From positions 180,169-244,168 of the forward strand of contig QRDG01000135.1 in the NCBI GenBank assembly GCA_012064385.1: a stretch of DNA of 64,000 nt, written 5' to 3'. Shown here one piece after another: positions 36,380 through 46,750 of this stretch (position 1 is the stretch's first letter; every line of letters begins with the position of its first letter). Source of the DNA: Puccinellia tenuiflora. Its lineage: Eukaryota > Streptophyta > Magnoliopsida > Poales > Poaceae. A program made the position numbers and the translations under genes. Under the pieces are notes generated by a model. It saw only the letters and a list, made by a program, of their open reading frames with translations, was not told where the DNA came from and did not search any database.

Positions 36380-37166
36380 ATGACGCGTTCGGGACTTGTT
36401 GTCTGTCTGACTTGCTGTGAGGGTGTCCGCGGGTTTCCCGCCTTGTTTGCTGCTGCCTTAGCCAGCCAGGGTTGCCCTTGGTACCCTGAGTACGTCGTGT
36501 ACGAGGAGAACATGCCGTACGGACAGGGGAAATTCTTCTGTGAGGCCCGTGTCCTGACTCCGGATGGAGACGGAGTCCAGCACCAGAGTGTAGGTGTGGG
36601 CATGACCGTGGAGCAGGCTGTTCAAGAGGCTGTGTTCAACGGCCTCTCCGTGTACCGCGGAGACTGTGACAGAGTAGTACGCGATACACGGAGATTTCTA
36701 TCACTACCTAGAACAGCCTGCTCTTTAGCATATCTCAGATTTCTATCACTTTCCAGCTGCTGAGGCCGGTCTAGAGGGCTGCTATGTTGCTAGGTACTCA
36801 GACCCAGCGACCGAGCCAGATCACGGCCACCGAGCTCTTATCGAGATGGTGAGGGCGTTGGACCTTCATGCCCGTCAGTGGTACCTATACACGGTGACTG
36901 CTCGTGATAGTCACCGGAGCACTCTGATGGCCTTGGAGCCTTATGTCCATGCCGGGATACTTTCCCCAGATCTCCTCTCGCCGCTACCGATGGAGCTGCC
37001 CAACTACATGAGCAGCCCGAGAGTGGGTGGCACCATTCCACCACGTGGACCTGCTCGAGACACAGGTGGCGACGTCCACACGCCTCCTTATGACCGCCAG
37101 CCAGCGAGTGCCCGCCGTTTCCGCACTCGCTCTGTGCGTCTCCCGGCGAGTGCCCAGTACTTCTAG
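36380..37166 (+). pseudogene. Leader-region accessory ORF upstream of gag, broken
   Basis: The first frame starts at ATG 36380 (MTRSGLVVCLTCCEG...) and is sound to about 36690. A 1-nt shift and one stop then separate it from a second frame that runs from about 36735 to the stop at 37166 and carries RALIEMVRALDLHARQWYLY and PRVGGTIPPRGPARDTGG. Residues about 14-92 of the first part have an alpha-beta-beta-beta-alpha layout with YPEYVVYEEN, GKFFCEARVL and a final helix TVEQAVQEAVFNGLSVY, like a double-stranded-RNA-binding fold. The basic KKxAK helix start of canonical dsRBDs is not kept. It is not gag or pol. The fold assignment is inference and the function unknown. Confidence 0.5.
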
Positions 37167-37555
37167 TAGATCGGTATCTACGGGTACCTTGTATCGTATC
37201 CTTGCCTTCCTGCGTGATGAGCAAGATACACACTATCTGTATTGGTTGCCTTTCGAGTTCTAATTGTTGTATCGCACTAAAAGACTTGTATCATCAGTAA
37301 TTTCCATTCGTGTAATGCAGACTAAGGCATTTGTAAGCTCGTATCTGAACCACCTAATGGGTTTTATTCCGACTGGCTTGTGTTGTCATGTACAAATTGT
37401 TTTCCCTGCCATGTTGATGTGATGATACCTGTCTTTCTCGTTCAATCCTGATAAATTGTTGCCATTCATATTCGCTTGTTCGGGTCTAAGCGCTCACTTG
37501 ATTCCATCCATTTTCGGAGAGAGATACTAACTGTGTCCTTGTTCATATCTACAGA
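37167..37555. other. Untranslated leader between the accessory ORF and gag
   Basis: No frame of interest; T-rich before the gag ATG at 37556. Confidence 0.5.
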
Positions 37556-38127
37556 ATGGCTCCTACCCGTCGTGGTGAAAACAGCAATCCTGAGCCACCG
37601 CCACCACCCACTATGGCGGAGGTTTTGATGATTATTGAAGAGGGCCGCGTGTGCAACAAGAAACTGCTCGCGCAGTTGGTGCAGCAGGGTGCACGTAGGA
37701 ACACTGAATGCAGTACCCTCACTGAATTCCTGAAGTCCCAGCCTCCCACCTTCGCTTATGCTAAAGAGCCCTGGATGCTGATGATTGGCTTCGCGCTCTT
37801 GAGCGCAAGTTCGCTGCCTTGCATGTTCCGGCGGCGGAACACGTGAACTTTGCCACCTACCTGCTGACTGGAGCCGCAGGGTCCTGGTGGGAAAGCCATG
37901 TGTCCATGGTTGCGGCTGGCCATGCTTTCACTTGGACTGAATTCCGCACTGCCTTCCGTGCGGCCTACATTCCCCAGCCAATCATGGACCTGAAAAGGAG
38001 GGAGTTCCTGGAGCTGACCCAGGGACGCATGGACGTCCAAACTTATGGGCGTGAGTTCAACCACCTCTCTCGTTACGCCCCCCGGGACGTGACCATTGAT
38101 GACGACAAGCAGTATCTATTCCGCTAG
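37556..38127 (+). pseudogene. Gag of element C, disrupted
   Basis: ATG at 37556 opens a Pro-rich N terminus (NPEPPPPPTMAEVLMI). A 1-nt deletion near 37771 moves the frame. In the next frame the retrotransposon gag domain follows: ALERKFAALHVPAAEH, LLTGAAGSWWESH, FTWTEFRTAFRAAYIP and REFLELTQGRMDVQTYGREF. A TAG at 38125-38127, where a sense codon (probably Lys) is expected, stops it just before GLTPRLRHELLPF. After that stop the frame is the same as pol, so gag-pol was one polyprotein. Confidence 0.85.
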
Positions 38128-41100
38128 GGACTGACTCCGCGACTCCGTCATGAATTGCTGCCCTTCAAGTTCCAGTCTTACCAGGAGCTGTACAACCTTG
38201 CTCTCACTCTGGAGCAGGGTAGGAAGGAACTGGAGGTCTCCAAGAGGCCTTCGCAGGGGGACCACCAGGGCTCCTCTTCCTCCGAGGGCAAGAAGCGCCG
38301 GGTATTTGTGCCCTACAGCGCTGTGCCCAAGGCGCCCTTCGCGCCAAAGTCTTCAGGGTTCAAGCCACCCCCGCCTCGCCCAGCTACTTCGACCTTGGGT
38401 GCGGCTGGAAGTGGTTTCCGCCCTCAGTTGCCTGCACCGCCGAGGCTCACCTGCTACAGCTGTGGCCAGCCCGGTCACTACTCAAGGGACTGCCCTGGGA
38501 AGGAACCTGCTACCTCAACACCTGTGCCAGCACCCTCTACACCCGCAGCCAAGGCTGTGAGTACTACCCGTGGCCGCCTGAACCACCTCTCTGCCGAAGA
38601 AGCTGAAGAGGACCCCGGTGTTCTCATGGGTACGCTTCGAATTAATGATCATCCAGCTTCAGTCTTGTTTGACTCTGGAGCATCGCATTCATTCATGTCC
38701 ATAGCATATGCACACAACCATCAGATACCGTTCGTGAACATGGACAACCCACTAGTGGTTAAAACCCCAGGGTCCAGTTGGCGAACTGACTGGATAGCTC
38801 CAGACGTCCAGATTACTATAGGCTATTGGTCTTTCCCTTTCCAGCTGATAGCCCTGAAGGCAGATGGTATAGATGTCATTTTGGGTATGGACTGGCTAGT
38901 CAAATATCATGCTTACTTGAATTGTGATGCCAAGTCGGTCACAGTGTTCCACCCAACTATCGGGCTAGTAAGTTACTGGTCCCCTTCATCCGCAACCCCA
39001 TCCGCTGCCACCCCTCTATCCCCGGAAATCAGCCTATGTTTCTTGGAAGGCACCACACCGCCTGAAATGCATGAAGTTGCCGTGGTGTGTGACTTCCCCG
39101 ATGTCTTTCCGGAGGAGTTACCTGGCATGCCACCTGATCGAAGTGTGGAATTTGTCATTGAATTGGTTTCGGGAACTGCCCCAATTTCCAAAAGGCCCTA
39201 CCGTATGCCAACGGAAGAGCTAACTGAACTAAAGAAGCAACTTGATGAACTGCTGGAAAAAGAATTCATCCGTCCGAGTAGCTCACCTTGGGGCTGCCCG
39301 GTCATCTTTGTCAAGAAGAGGGATACAAATGTTCCTCGCTTGGTTGTTGATTACCGCCCTCTGAATGCGGTGACCATCAAGAACAAATATCCTATTCCCA
39401 GAATGAATGACCTGTTCGATCAGCTAGCTGGTGCAAAGGTGTTCTCCAAGATGGATCTGAGGTCAGGATACCATCAGATAAAAATCAGAAAGGAGGATAT
39501 TCCAAAGACGGCTTTCACTACCCGTTATGGGTTATATGAGTACACCGTCATGTCTTTCGGCCTCACAAATGCTCCGGATACATTCATGAGGCTGATGAAC
39601 TCCATCTTCCATGAGTATCTCGACAAGTTCGTCATAATTTACATTGATAACATCCTTGTCTACTCCAAAACCGAAGAAGAACATGCTGAGCATCTTCGGC
39701 TAGTTCTGACCAAGCTTCGTGATCATCGTCTCTATGCCAAGTTCTCTAAGTATGAGTTTTGGCTACAGGAGCTCATCTTCCTTGGTCATGTGGTGTCAGC
39801 CACTAGAGTAGCGGTTATACCTGACAAGATTCAGTCAATCCTGGATTGGCCAACTCCCAAGTCCGTCAAAGATATCCGAAGCTTCCTTGGGTTGGCGGGT
39901 TATTACCGCCGATTCATCGAGGGCTTTTCCAAAATAGGCAAAACCTTGACTGACCTACTCAAGAAGAACAAACAGTTTGTGTGGTCAGACAAAACTGAAG
40001 AGAGTTTCCAAACCCTCAAGATCAAGATCACTACCACACCGGTGCTTGTCCTTCCCGACACCGCCAAAGACTTTGTGGTCTATTGTGATGCATCACTCCA
40101 AGGCTTAGGCTGTGTTTTGATGCAAGAAGGCCATGTCGTAGCCTATGCCTCCCGCCAACTCAAACCGCATGAACTCAACTATCCAACTCATGATCTAGAG
40201 CTTGTTGCCATAGTTCATGCTCTGAAGAAGTGGAGACCCTACCTGTTGGGCAACCATTGCGAGATCTTCTCGGATCATCAAAGTCTGAAGTATCTCTTCA
40301 CCCAGCCCGATATGAATCTCCGACAGAGAAGATGGTTGGAGTTGATCAAAAACTATGATGTGACCCTCAATTACCAGCCCTGCAAGGCAAATGTGGTTGC
40401 CGATGTGCTGAGTCGCAAGTCTTATTGTAACACCTTGATGGTTGAGCGAGCTCAGCCCGCTCTTCATGAAGAATTCGCACATTTGAATCTGGAGATTGTT
40501 CCCTCCGGATATTTGGCTAACCTCGAGATCAAATCAACTCTCGAGGATGATATCAAGGCCGCCCAGCAAAATGATGCTGAAATCTTAGAGATCAAAGAGA
40601 AGATAGCTAAGGGGAAGGCAAACTGTTTCTCGATTGATGACAATGGTGTTGTCTATTTCGGTGACCGTTTAGTGGTGCCCAAGAGTGGAAACACAAAAGA
40701 GTTGATCCTCTCAGAAGCTCACGAGTCACCCATCTCTATTCATCCGGGTAGCACCAAAATGTACCAAGATCTTCGCCCTCAATTCTGGTGGTCTTGCATG
40801 AAGCACGAGATCGCCGAGTATGTTGCAGAATGCGACGTCTGTCGCCGGGTAAAAGCTGAACATCAAAAGCCAGCGGGTACTCTTCGCCCCATAGCCATTC
40901 CCGAGTGGAAATGGGATGAAATTGGTATGGATTTCATTACCGGTTTTCCGAGGTCACCCAAGGGGAACAATGCCATCTGGGTAGTCATTGATCGTCTATC
41001 CAAGGTCGCCCATTTCCTCCCTGTCCGCGAAGATATCAACTCTGTTAAATTGGCGGAGCTGTATATGGCCCGGATTGTTCCTTTGCATGGGGTTCCCTTG

Positions 41101-41484
41101 AGGATCATCTCAGACCGTGGTAGTCTGTTTGTGTCCAAATTCTGGCAAAGCTTCCAAGAGGCTCTAGGAACCCGCCTCAACTTCAGCACAGCCTATCATC
41201 CCCAGACTGATGGTCAGACTGAAAGGGTGAACCAAGTTCTTGAGGATATGCTTCGGGCTTGTGTTATCTCCTTCGGCAAGGGTTGGGAAAAATACCTTCC
41301 CCTCGCCGAGTTCTCCTACAACAACAGTTATCAAGCCAGTTTGCAAATGGCTCCCTTTGAGGTTCTCTATGGACGGAAATGTAGGACTCCTCTAAATTGG
41401 TCTGAAACCGGAGAGAGGTCACTCTTCGGTCCGGATATGATCAATGAGGCAAAAGAAAAGGTCCTGTCATTCGAGCCAATCTGA
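38128..41484 (+). CDS. Gag C-terminus and Pol of element C (protease, reverse transcriptase, RNase H, integrase)
   Basis: One long frame follows the gag stop; residues are numbered from TTG 38155. A CCHC zinc knuckle (CYSCGQPGHYSRDC) is at 100-113 and the aspartic protease DSGA at 173-176. Reverse transcriptase spans about 355-530, with VVDYRPLNAVT and SKMDLRSGYHQIKI. Its catalytic box reads YIDN, not YIDD (Asn499 at 39649-39651), so it should be inactive. RNase H starts near 640 (VVYCDAS, Asp645). Integrase has the His-His-Cys-Cys finger around 855-895 and a correct D926-D987-E1023 triad (DX35E). The frame ends artificially at TGA 41484 because of a shift near 41465. The element would copy itself into the genome with this polyprotein. 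Confidence 0.9.
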   Translation, partial: GLTPRLRHELLPFKFQSYQELYNLALTLEQGRKELEVSKRPSQGDHQGSSSSEGKKRRVFVPYSAVPKAPFAPKSSGFKPPPPRPATSTLGAAGSGFRPQLPAPPRLTCYSCGQPGHYSRDCPGKEPATSTPVPAPSTPAAKAVSTTRGRLNHLSAEEAEEDPGVLMGTLRINDHPASVLFDSGASHSFMSIAYAHNHQIPFVNMDNPLVVKTPGSSWRTDWIAPDVQITIGYWSFPFQLIALKADGIDVILGMDWLVKYHAYLNCDAKSVTVFHPTIGLVSYWSPSSATPSAATPLSPEISLCFLEGTTPPEMHEVAVVCDFPDVFPEELPGMPPDRSVEFVIELVSGTAPISKRPYRMPTEELTELKKQLDELLEKEFIRPSSSPWGCPVIFVKKRDTNVPRLVVDYRPLNAVTIKNKYPIPRMNDLFDQLAGAKVFSKMDLRSGYHQIKIRKEDIPKTAFTTRYGLYEYTVMSFGLTNAPDTFMRLMNSIFHEYLDKFVIIYIDNILVYSKTEEEHAEHLRLVLTKLRDHRLYAKFSKYEFWLQELIFLGHVVSATRVAVIPDKIQSILDWPTPKSVKDIRSFLGLAGYYRRFIEGFSKIGKTLTDLLKKNKQFVWSDKTEESFQTLKIKITTTPVLVLPDTAKDFVVYCDASLQGLGCVLMQEGHVVAYASRQLKPHELNYPTHDLELVAIVHALKKWRPYLLGNHCEIFSDHQSLKYLFTQPDMNLRQRRWLELIKNYDVTLNYQPCKANVVADVLSRKSYCNTLMVERAQPALHEEFAHLNLEIVPSGYLANLEIKSTLEDDIKAAQQNDAEILEIKEKIAKGKANCFSIDDNGVVYFGDRLVVPKSGNTKELILSEAHESPISIHPGSTKMYQDLRPQFWWSCMKHEIAEYVAECDVCRRVKAEHQKPAGTLRPIAIPEWKWDEIGMDFITGFPRSPKGNNAIWVVIDRLSKVAHFLPVREDINSVKLAELYMARIVPLHGVPLRIISDRGSLFVSKFWQSFQEALGTRLNFSTAYHPQTDGQTERVNQVLEDMLRACVISFGKGWEKYLPLAEFSYNNSYQASLQMAPFEVLYGRKCRTPLNWSETGERSLFGPDMINEAKEKVLSFEPI

Positions 41485-41972
41485 AGATTGCTCAGTCCAG
41501 GCAGAAGAGCTACTATGATAAGCATCATCAGGAAGTTCACTATGAAATTGGTGACAAAGCCTATCTTCGAGTCTCTCCCCTCCGAGGCGTTCGTCGTTTC
41601 GGAATCAAGGGAAAATTGGCACCTCGTTTTGTTGGTCCTTTCACTATCCTGGGTAAGCGAGGTGATCTCTCCTATCAGCTCGAGCTCCCAGAGAATTTCC
41701 CGGATGTGCATGATGTGTTCCATGTCTCTCAACTCCGTCGTTGCTTCAAAGATCCTATTCATGGGGTCAATCATGAAGAGTTGGACATTCAGGAGGATCT
41801 GACTTGCCGTGAGCATCCTGTCCGCATCTTGGATGAAGCGGAAAGGAAGACTTGTAATAAATCCATCAAGTTCCTTAAAATCCAGTGGTCTAACCATTCT
41901 GAAGACGAAGCAACCTGGGAACGGGAAACTAGTCTTCGTCAGGAATACCCCGCCTTCTTCACTCAAGCCTAG
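41466..41972 (+). pseudogene. Integrase C-terminal region with chromodomain of element C
   Basis: Continues pol in a new reading frame without stops. It contains LAPRFVGPFTILGKRGDLSY, the GPY/F-like module, then VHDVFHVSQLRR and a chromodomain-like tail (about 41820-41965: VRILDEAERKT, FLKIQWSNHSEDEATWERE). Chromodomains direct plant chromoviruses to heterochromatin marks. Separated from pol only by the shift near 41465. Confidence 0.85.
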
Positions 41973-41992
41973 AATCTCGGGACGAGATTCCT

Positions 41993-42006
41993 GCAGGGGG
42001 TAGAGT
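41993..42006 (+). other. Polypurine tract of element C
   Basis: GCAGGGGGTAGAGT ends at the first base before the 3' LTR. Confidence 0.75.
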
Positions 42007-45000
42007 TGTAACAGCCCCACTTTTGGTACCTGAAAATATGAGTAAAATTTTCACTTTTTGCATCTCATTTGCATCATGGCATCCCTCATTCATATTTGCT
42101 TCACATGAAATAAAGGAGCAACAAATAAGAAACCAAATATGATGATGTGAATGATGAAAAAACTCTCAATTTAATCTCTCATATTTGTCCAGGAAGTTCC
42201 AACAACTACAAATATAATTGTTGCCAAATTTAATGCAATTGCAAATTCAAATATTTGGATAAAGCCCTAAAATGCAAGAGATCAAATTCTGAAATGTTAC
42301 CACATGAGATATTTTCCAAATGGGCTGCAAATTTTACCACAGGTTCCAAATAATATATTATGGCTCTGTGAATTTTTCCAGAATTTTTAAAATTAGTTAA
42401 GGGTCTCAATTAAATACCTAAAGCCTGCTGGATTTTCTGAAATCTGGAAAAAGGATAAATCACTGACAGTGGGTCCCCACTGTCAGCACCATCTTCACTG
42501 TGGCGACAGGGGAAACCCTGGCGCCATGGCCGCGCCCCACCACGGCCTCCACCGCCGCTCCCTCGCGTCCTGGCCACCCAAGGAGGATAAGGAGGCCCCC
42601 CTCGACCACCTGCTCCTCCTCCCCCTCCTTTTCCCCCCGTTGCAGGAACCCTAGAAGCGGCTGCGCCATGCCCGTGACCTAGCCGCTCTGCCGCCGCTCG
42701 CCGCCGTCGACTCGGGCCGCCCGAAGCAGATCGAAGCAGGCCATCTTCTCCGCCTCGTCTCCCTCTTCCTCCCCCTCCAGGCAATCGAGCTCGGGAGCCG
42801 GGAATCGCCGTAATCAACCTCGCCTTCTCCGCCTCCGACTGACGATCGACACCACGTTTCCGTAGCCGTCGGCCCTCCTCTGCCACCGCCGAGCACACCC
42901 ACGCGCTCAGGGTGAGCTCACGGTCCTCCTGGACCTCTCCCCTCGCCTTTTTCCTCTCTGCCTCGCCGTAGGTAGCTAGGCCGAAACCGTGCCGCCACCA
43001 TGGCTCGTCACCGGCGCTCCTCCGGTGACCTTTTGGTCACGCCTCGCCGCCACCTAGTTCGCCTCAGCGCGTAGATCACGCCCGTGCCCTCCGTTAGGTC
43101 TAGATCGACGCATAGCGACGGATCCTTGATCGGCAGGCCGCCGGTCACCGCGCGCTCGCCGCGCCGGTCCTGGCATCCCGCGCCGGTCAAACCTGCCGGT
43201 GGCCCTCCTGGCCAACGTGGACGCCAGCGTGGCTGCTGCCCCACCCGTCCGTCTCAGTGGCTAGACCACACCCGGGTACAAAACGTTTCGGCCAGTTCTG
43301 GATTTAAAACAAATGGCAGAAAATGAATTTGAACTTTGAAATTGCATATCTTTTGAACCATAAGTCCAAAAAATGCAAATAATATACCAAAATGCTCAAG
43401 AACAAAATGTCCATCTGTTATTGCCAATGGTAGATTAATTGACCAAAATAAAATGCCTTTATTAATAAAAACAGAGATGGCAGATTTAATTCAAATTTTG
43501 GAAATTGCATAACTTGAGTTCTACTCATCCAAAAATTATGAATAAGCTCTCAAAATGTTGAGTGAACAATTATATACAAGTTTATGTCATTTGAGGGAAT
43601 TTTAGATGCAATGTTGGTGCTGTTTAATAAAAATAGCTAAAATGGCAGCATTAAATCAATTATTAAAAATATCATAACTTGTTGAATAATAATCCGAAAA
43701 TTGCAAATGATATATCAATTTGATCAGACACTCAAATGCTATCTAGCCATGTTAATTACATAGTATGAAAATAACTTTTCCTTTGATGTCATTTTCGAAT
43801 TGGTTTAAAATGATTTAAATCGCATAACCGTTTAAATCACTGTTTCTTCATCGTTAATCGAAAAATTGCAAACGAAGTACCAAAATGATCCATAGGACAA
43901 TATCTATCTAATAATGTCATTTTCATGAATTTAGGACCCATAATTCAGTACTGGACATTTTGGATAATAATGCAATTCACTAAGTTAATATGGAGTTGTG
44001 ACCCGTTAATTGCTATATTTAATTTAGGGGTTCCATTTAACTTGTGGGACATGCCCAATATGATTTCAGTGCATAATTTGACCATCTCATCATGATTGTG
44101 CATTGCACCTTGTATTCGTGTTATTTATTTCGTTTTCTGTATTGTTTATGTATCGGTAGATTCAGGAGTCGAGGTTCCACCACAATACCTCGACGATCCA
44201 CGCGACCAGTACTACCAGCAAGGCAAGAACTAACCTAACCTTCTTGGCATCTAGCATCCTACTGTTTTATAAACTTATTTTATCCACCATAATATTGCAT
44301 GCGATTCAAATGTCTCTTTTGATCAAGATTTAGAGTATCCAACCAATGCATGTCATCCCCAAACCATCACATGTTTCCCCTCCTATGAACCATAGGTTTG
44401 ATGTGTTGGACGGAGACAAAGATATAATGGATGTATTTATATGCTTAGCTATGCTTAGCCGTGCTTAGTCGTATGCTAGTTATGTCCGTTGATTAATTCC
44501 ATATTGATGATGTTGATGGAATGATTCGGGCGTGGTGGATACATGTGATGCTTAATTAAATTGCTAAGAAGGCTGGGATGAGTTGCCATCGGGGATGGTG
44601 TTTTGTCTCGTTCCTGCCCCTAGGTGCGAGTTCTTTACCTCTTAAACCAAGACTAGCGTGCTACCAACGGTGGGGGTATGGGCCCCTTACTAACTGAATA
44701 ACTTGTGCGGGTGTATCCAAGGGTCCTCTAGTTTGCGCTTTCCATTTGCGAGTGTGTGGTCGGTGATGATGATGATGTGATGACGATGGTGGTGATAGGA
44801 GTGGCGATGGGGCAGGGTGTTGAAATAGGCACTGAACTTGTCCTGTCGTCATGATGACCCTTGGATAGTCTCACGTGAGGTAAAGGTTTAACTGCGCCCG
44901 CCCTGTCGGCTTTCCCCGGAAGAGAGCTAATTGTACAGGCAAGGGGTCGGACGGTACCAATGGATAAAAATAGTACACCCCTGCAGGGTTTAATCTTTTC

Positions 45001-45893
45001 GAAAAGCCGTGTCCGCGGTTATGGATGACTTGGGATAGACGATAAGATCATAGAAAACCTGAACTTAATTGATATGGCAGCTAGAGGTTGCATAATCAAC
45101 GTGTGGTAAAGGTTCATTTCCTCGAGGGTGATTCGAGGGAGTGCCTTGGTGGATACGAGTGGTGAATGCTGGTTACTGCTGGTGCAAGGTGACCTGAAGA
45201 AGAAAGTTTTACTATCTTATCCCCTTTGAGAAAAACCTTCTGAGTAGTCGGTGCCATGAGTCCTAGTGCTACCCGAAGGAAAACTAGCTTTCTGCAAAAC
45301 CAACTACTTACAGCTTTGAAGCCAAACAGCATCGGGCCTATATCGCCCTACTAATTCTTGCGAGTACGTCGTACTCAGCCTTGCTTTGTTGATTATTATT
45401 TGTTTCAGAGGAGGACGCCACCGGACTGGAAGGTGAGTTCTTTATCGACATCGACGAGTAGTCTGGGGTTCCCAGGTGGCAGCTTCGAACGTATCGGAAC
45501 AGGCTGGCTGGGATATGTTATTGTAGTCCTCTTAGGCCATAATTTGGATCTTGTTGTTAGACAACTATATTTGCTTTCCGCTTGATGTAATGATGGGTCT
45601 GCGACCTCTGATTGTGATATTTGCTATCTTTCTCATATATGAGTTGAACTATGATCTCTTGTGTCGTAGAGTCTGTTATGTGCCAGTTGTTCCGCAGTCT
45701 TGGTCTCTTTACTATACGTGAAAGCGATGTCTGAGCTTATGGCATGATCGAGGTGTTGTGTGCCGATGATCCATTCCGAGCACACCTGCCAATGAGTTTT
45801 GGCCTGGGATTGGTAAACCCAGTAACCCTCGATTGTGTAGCATGACCGGTTACACAACGTTTCACTGTATAGTTCTGGGGTCGGGGCGCTACA
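42007..45893 (+). repeat. 3' LTR of element C (3,887 bp)
   Basis: About 4-5 substitutions in the first 230 bp versus the 5' LTR, roughly 2%, suggesting insertion within the last one to two million years at usual grass rates. It has about 66 bp (near 44863-44928) that the 5' LTR lacks. Confidence 0.9.
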
Positions 45894-46461
45894 AGAAGAT
45901 GAATGTCGTCGTGCTTGGTTGCATCCTTCCGATGGGAGAAGAATGGTGCCGATGCGAGGGTTGCATCCTCCGTCCAGTGGGGGACGTGGTTGCGATGGAA
46001 GCACGTCGAGCTTGCCGGGGAAGTGTGGTTGGTCGTGGAGGCAGTGTAGTGGTTTGGTGTGTTGGTTGATTGGTTCCTAGGTTCGGGCTATGCAGGTAAG
46101 ACTGCCGGCGAAAGCTGTACTCTGGTTGTGGCCGAAGTCGTCGATGGTGGCGCCTACAGGCGTCGCTCCCTTTTTGGAGGCATTGATGTAGTTGCTCCCA
46201 TCTTGCCTTTCCCGACACGCTCTGGGGGGAAACCCTTGATCTAGTCTTCTAGATCGGACGATGGCGGCGCTACCCGGCGTCGCATTCTCTCTTGGGGCAT
46301 CGTTTTGGAGGTGGATCCGTCAAAGGGACACGTGTGTGTGGTGTGTTGTAGGCCGAAAGGCTCATCTGTATGTTTTCAGGTCCGGTTTCCCTCATAAACT
46401 GGACCAATTTTCTATCTATTTAATGACTTTAGCAGTTCTCCTGCTAACATTCAAAAATAAG

Positions 46462-46655
46462 GCATGAAGATCAATCAAAGCTTTAATGAAGGCCCATAAA
46501 CAAATTGTGAAGGGACATTTTATAAGAATGTGGTCGATTGATTCCAACGATCTTTTACAAAGAGGATACACACTACAACTCAGCCATGCTCTTCTCCCCA
46601 ACCGGTCGACCGTCCAAAATTTATCTCGAAAATAGCAATCCAAACAAAAACATGC
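46462..46655 (-). pseudogene. LINE ORF2 zf-RVT fragment, upstream piece of the split LINE
   Basis: Minus-strand reading contains FWTVDRLGRRAWLSC, then CKRSLESIDHILIKCPFTIC and LWAFIKALIDLHAL, the zinc-finger-like zf-RVT region. It directly precedes the piece at 22507-22299 in the ancestral element. Confidence 0.75.
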
Positions 46656-46750
46656 TCCCTAGAAAATGTATGTACACGAGTATATATATACATGTCTGGA
46701 TGTTCAAGTCGCACGCGGATGCTCAAGTTGCACGCACAAACTCAAACATT

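Larger units (their letters stand above)
32176..45893 (+). mobile_element. Chromovirus-type Gypsy retrotransposon C, nearly complete, inactivated
   Basis: TGTAACAGCCCC...GGGGCGCTACA LTRs at 32176-36098 and 42007-45893, perfect TSD AGAAG (32171-32175 and 45894-45898), primer site, gag-pol and PPT. The order protease-RT-RNase H-integrase plus a C-terminal chromodomain, and the tRNA-Met primer site, place it with plant chromoviruses, probably the Tekay/Del branch. Frameshifts, stops and an RT active-site change make it non-autonomous now. It is the only plus-strand LTR element in the window. Confidence 0.9.
22508..46461 (+). mobile_element. Plus-strand LINE-derived retroposon (about 1.3 kb of its own sequence), split by three later elements
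   Basis: Four segments join by TSDs: 22508-22744, 24592-24697, 31786-32175 and 45899-46461. The candidate TSD of the whole insertion is GCGTGAAGAT / GCATGAAGAT (22498-22507 and 46462-46471). Segments are GC-rich and include repeated TTGCATCCTCC...GAGATGAATGG motifs and a GATGGCGGCGCTACC...GGCATCGTTTTGGAGG stretch that recurs in the LINE 3' region at 10162-10690. The tail before the right TSD is only weakly A-rich (CATTCAAAAATAAG). Coding potential is not recognised. Confidence 0.55.
16071..46655 (-). mobile_element. Old LINE (L1-like) insertion, split into three pieces by nested insertions
   Basis: Three minus-strand pieces belong to one ORF2: 46655-46462, 22507-22299 (MULE TSD copy 22298-22290) and 16119-16071 (ending in TAG). 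The first join is marked by a shared 10-mer, GCGTGAAGAT (22498-22507) versus GCATGAAGAT (46462-46471). The second is marked by the MULE TSD. Peptides continue across the joins: ...KALIDLHAL / LHALDLNQL... and ...RLNERP / LWVTTGAKC.... About 30 kb of younger insertions lies between the pieces. The 5' end near 46655 is a truncation. Confidence 0.7.
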
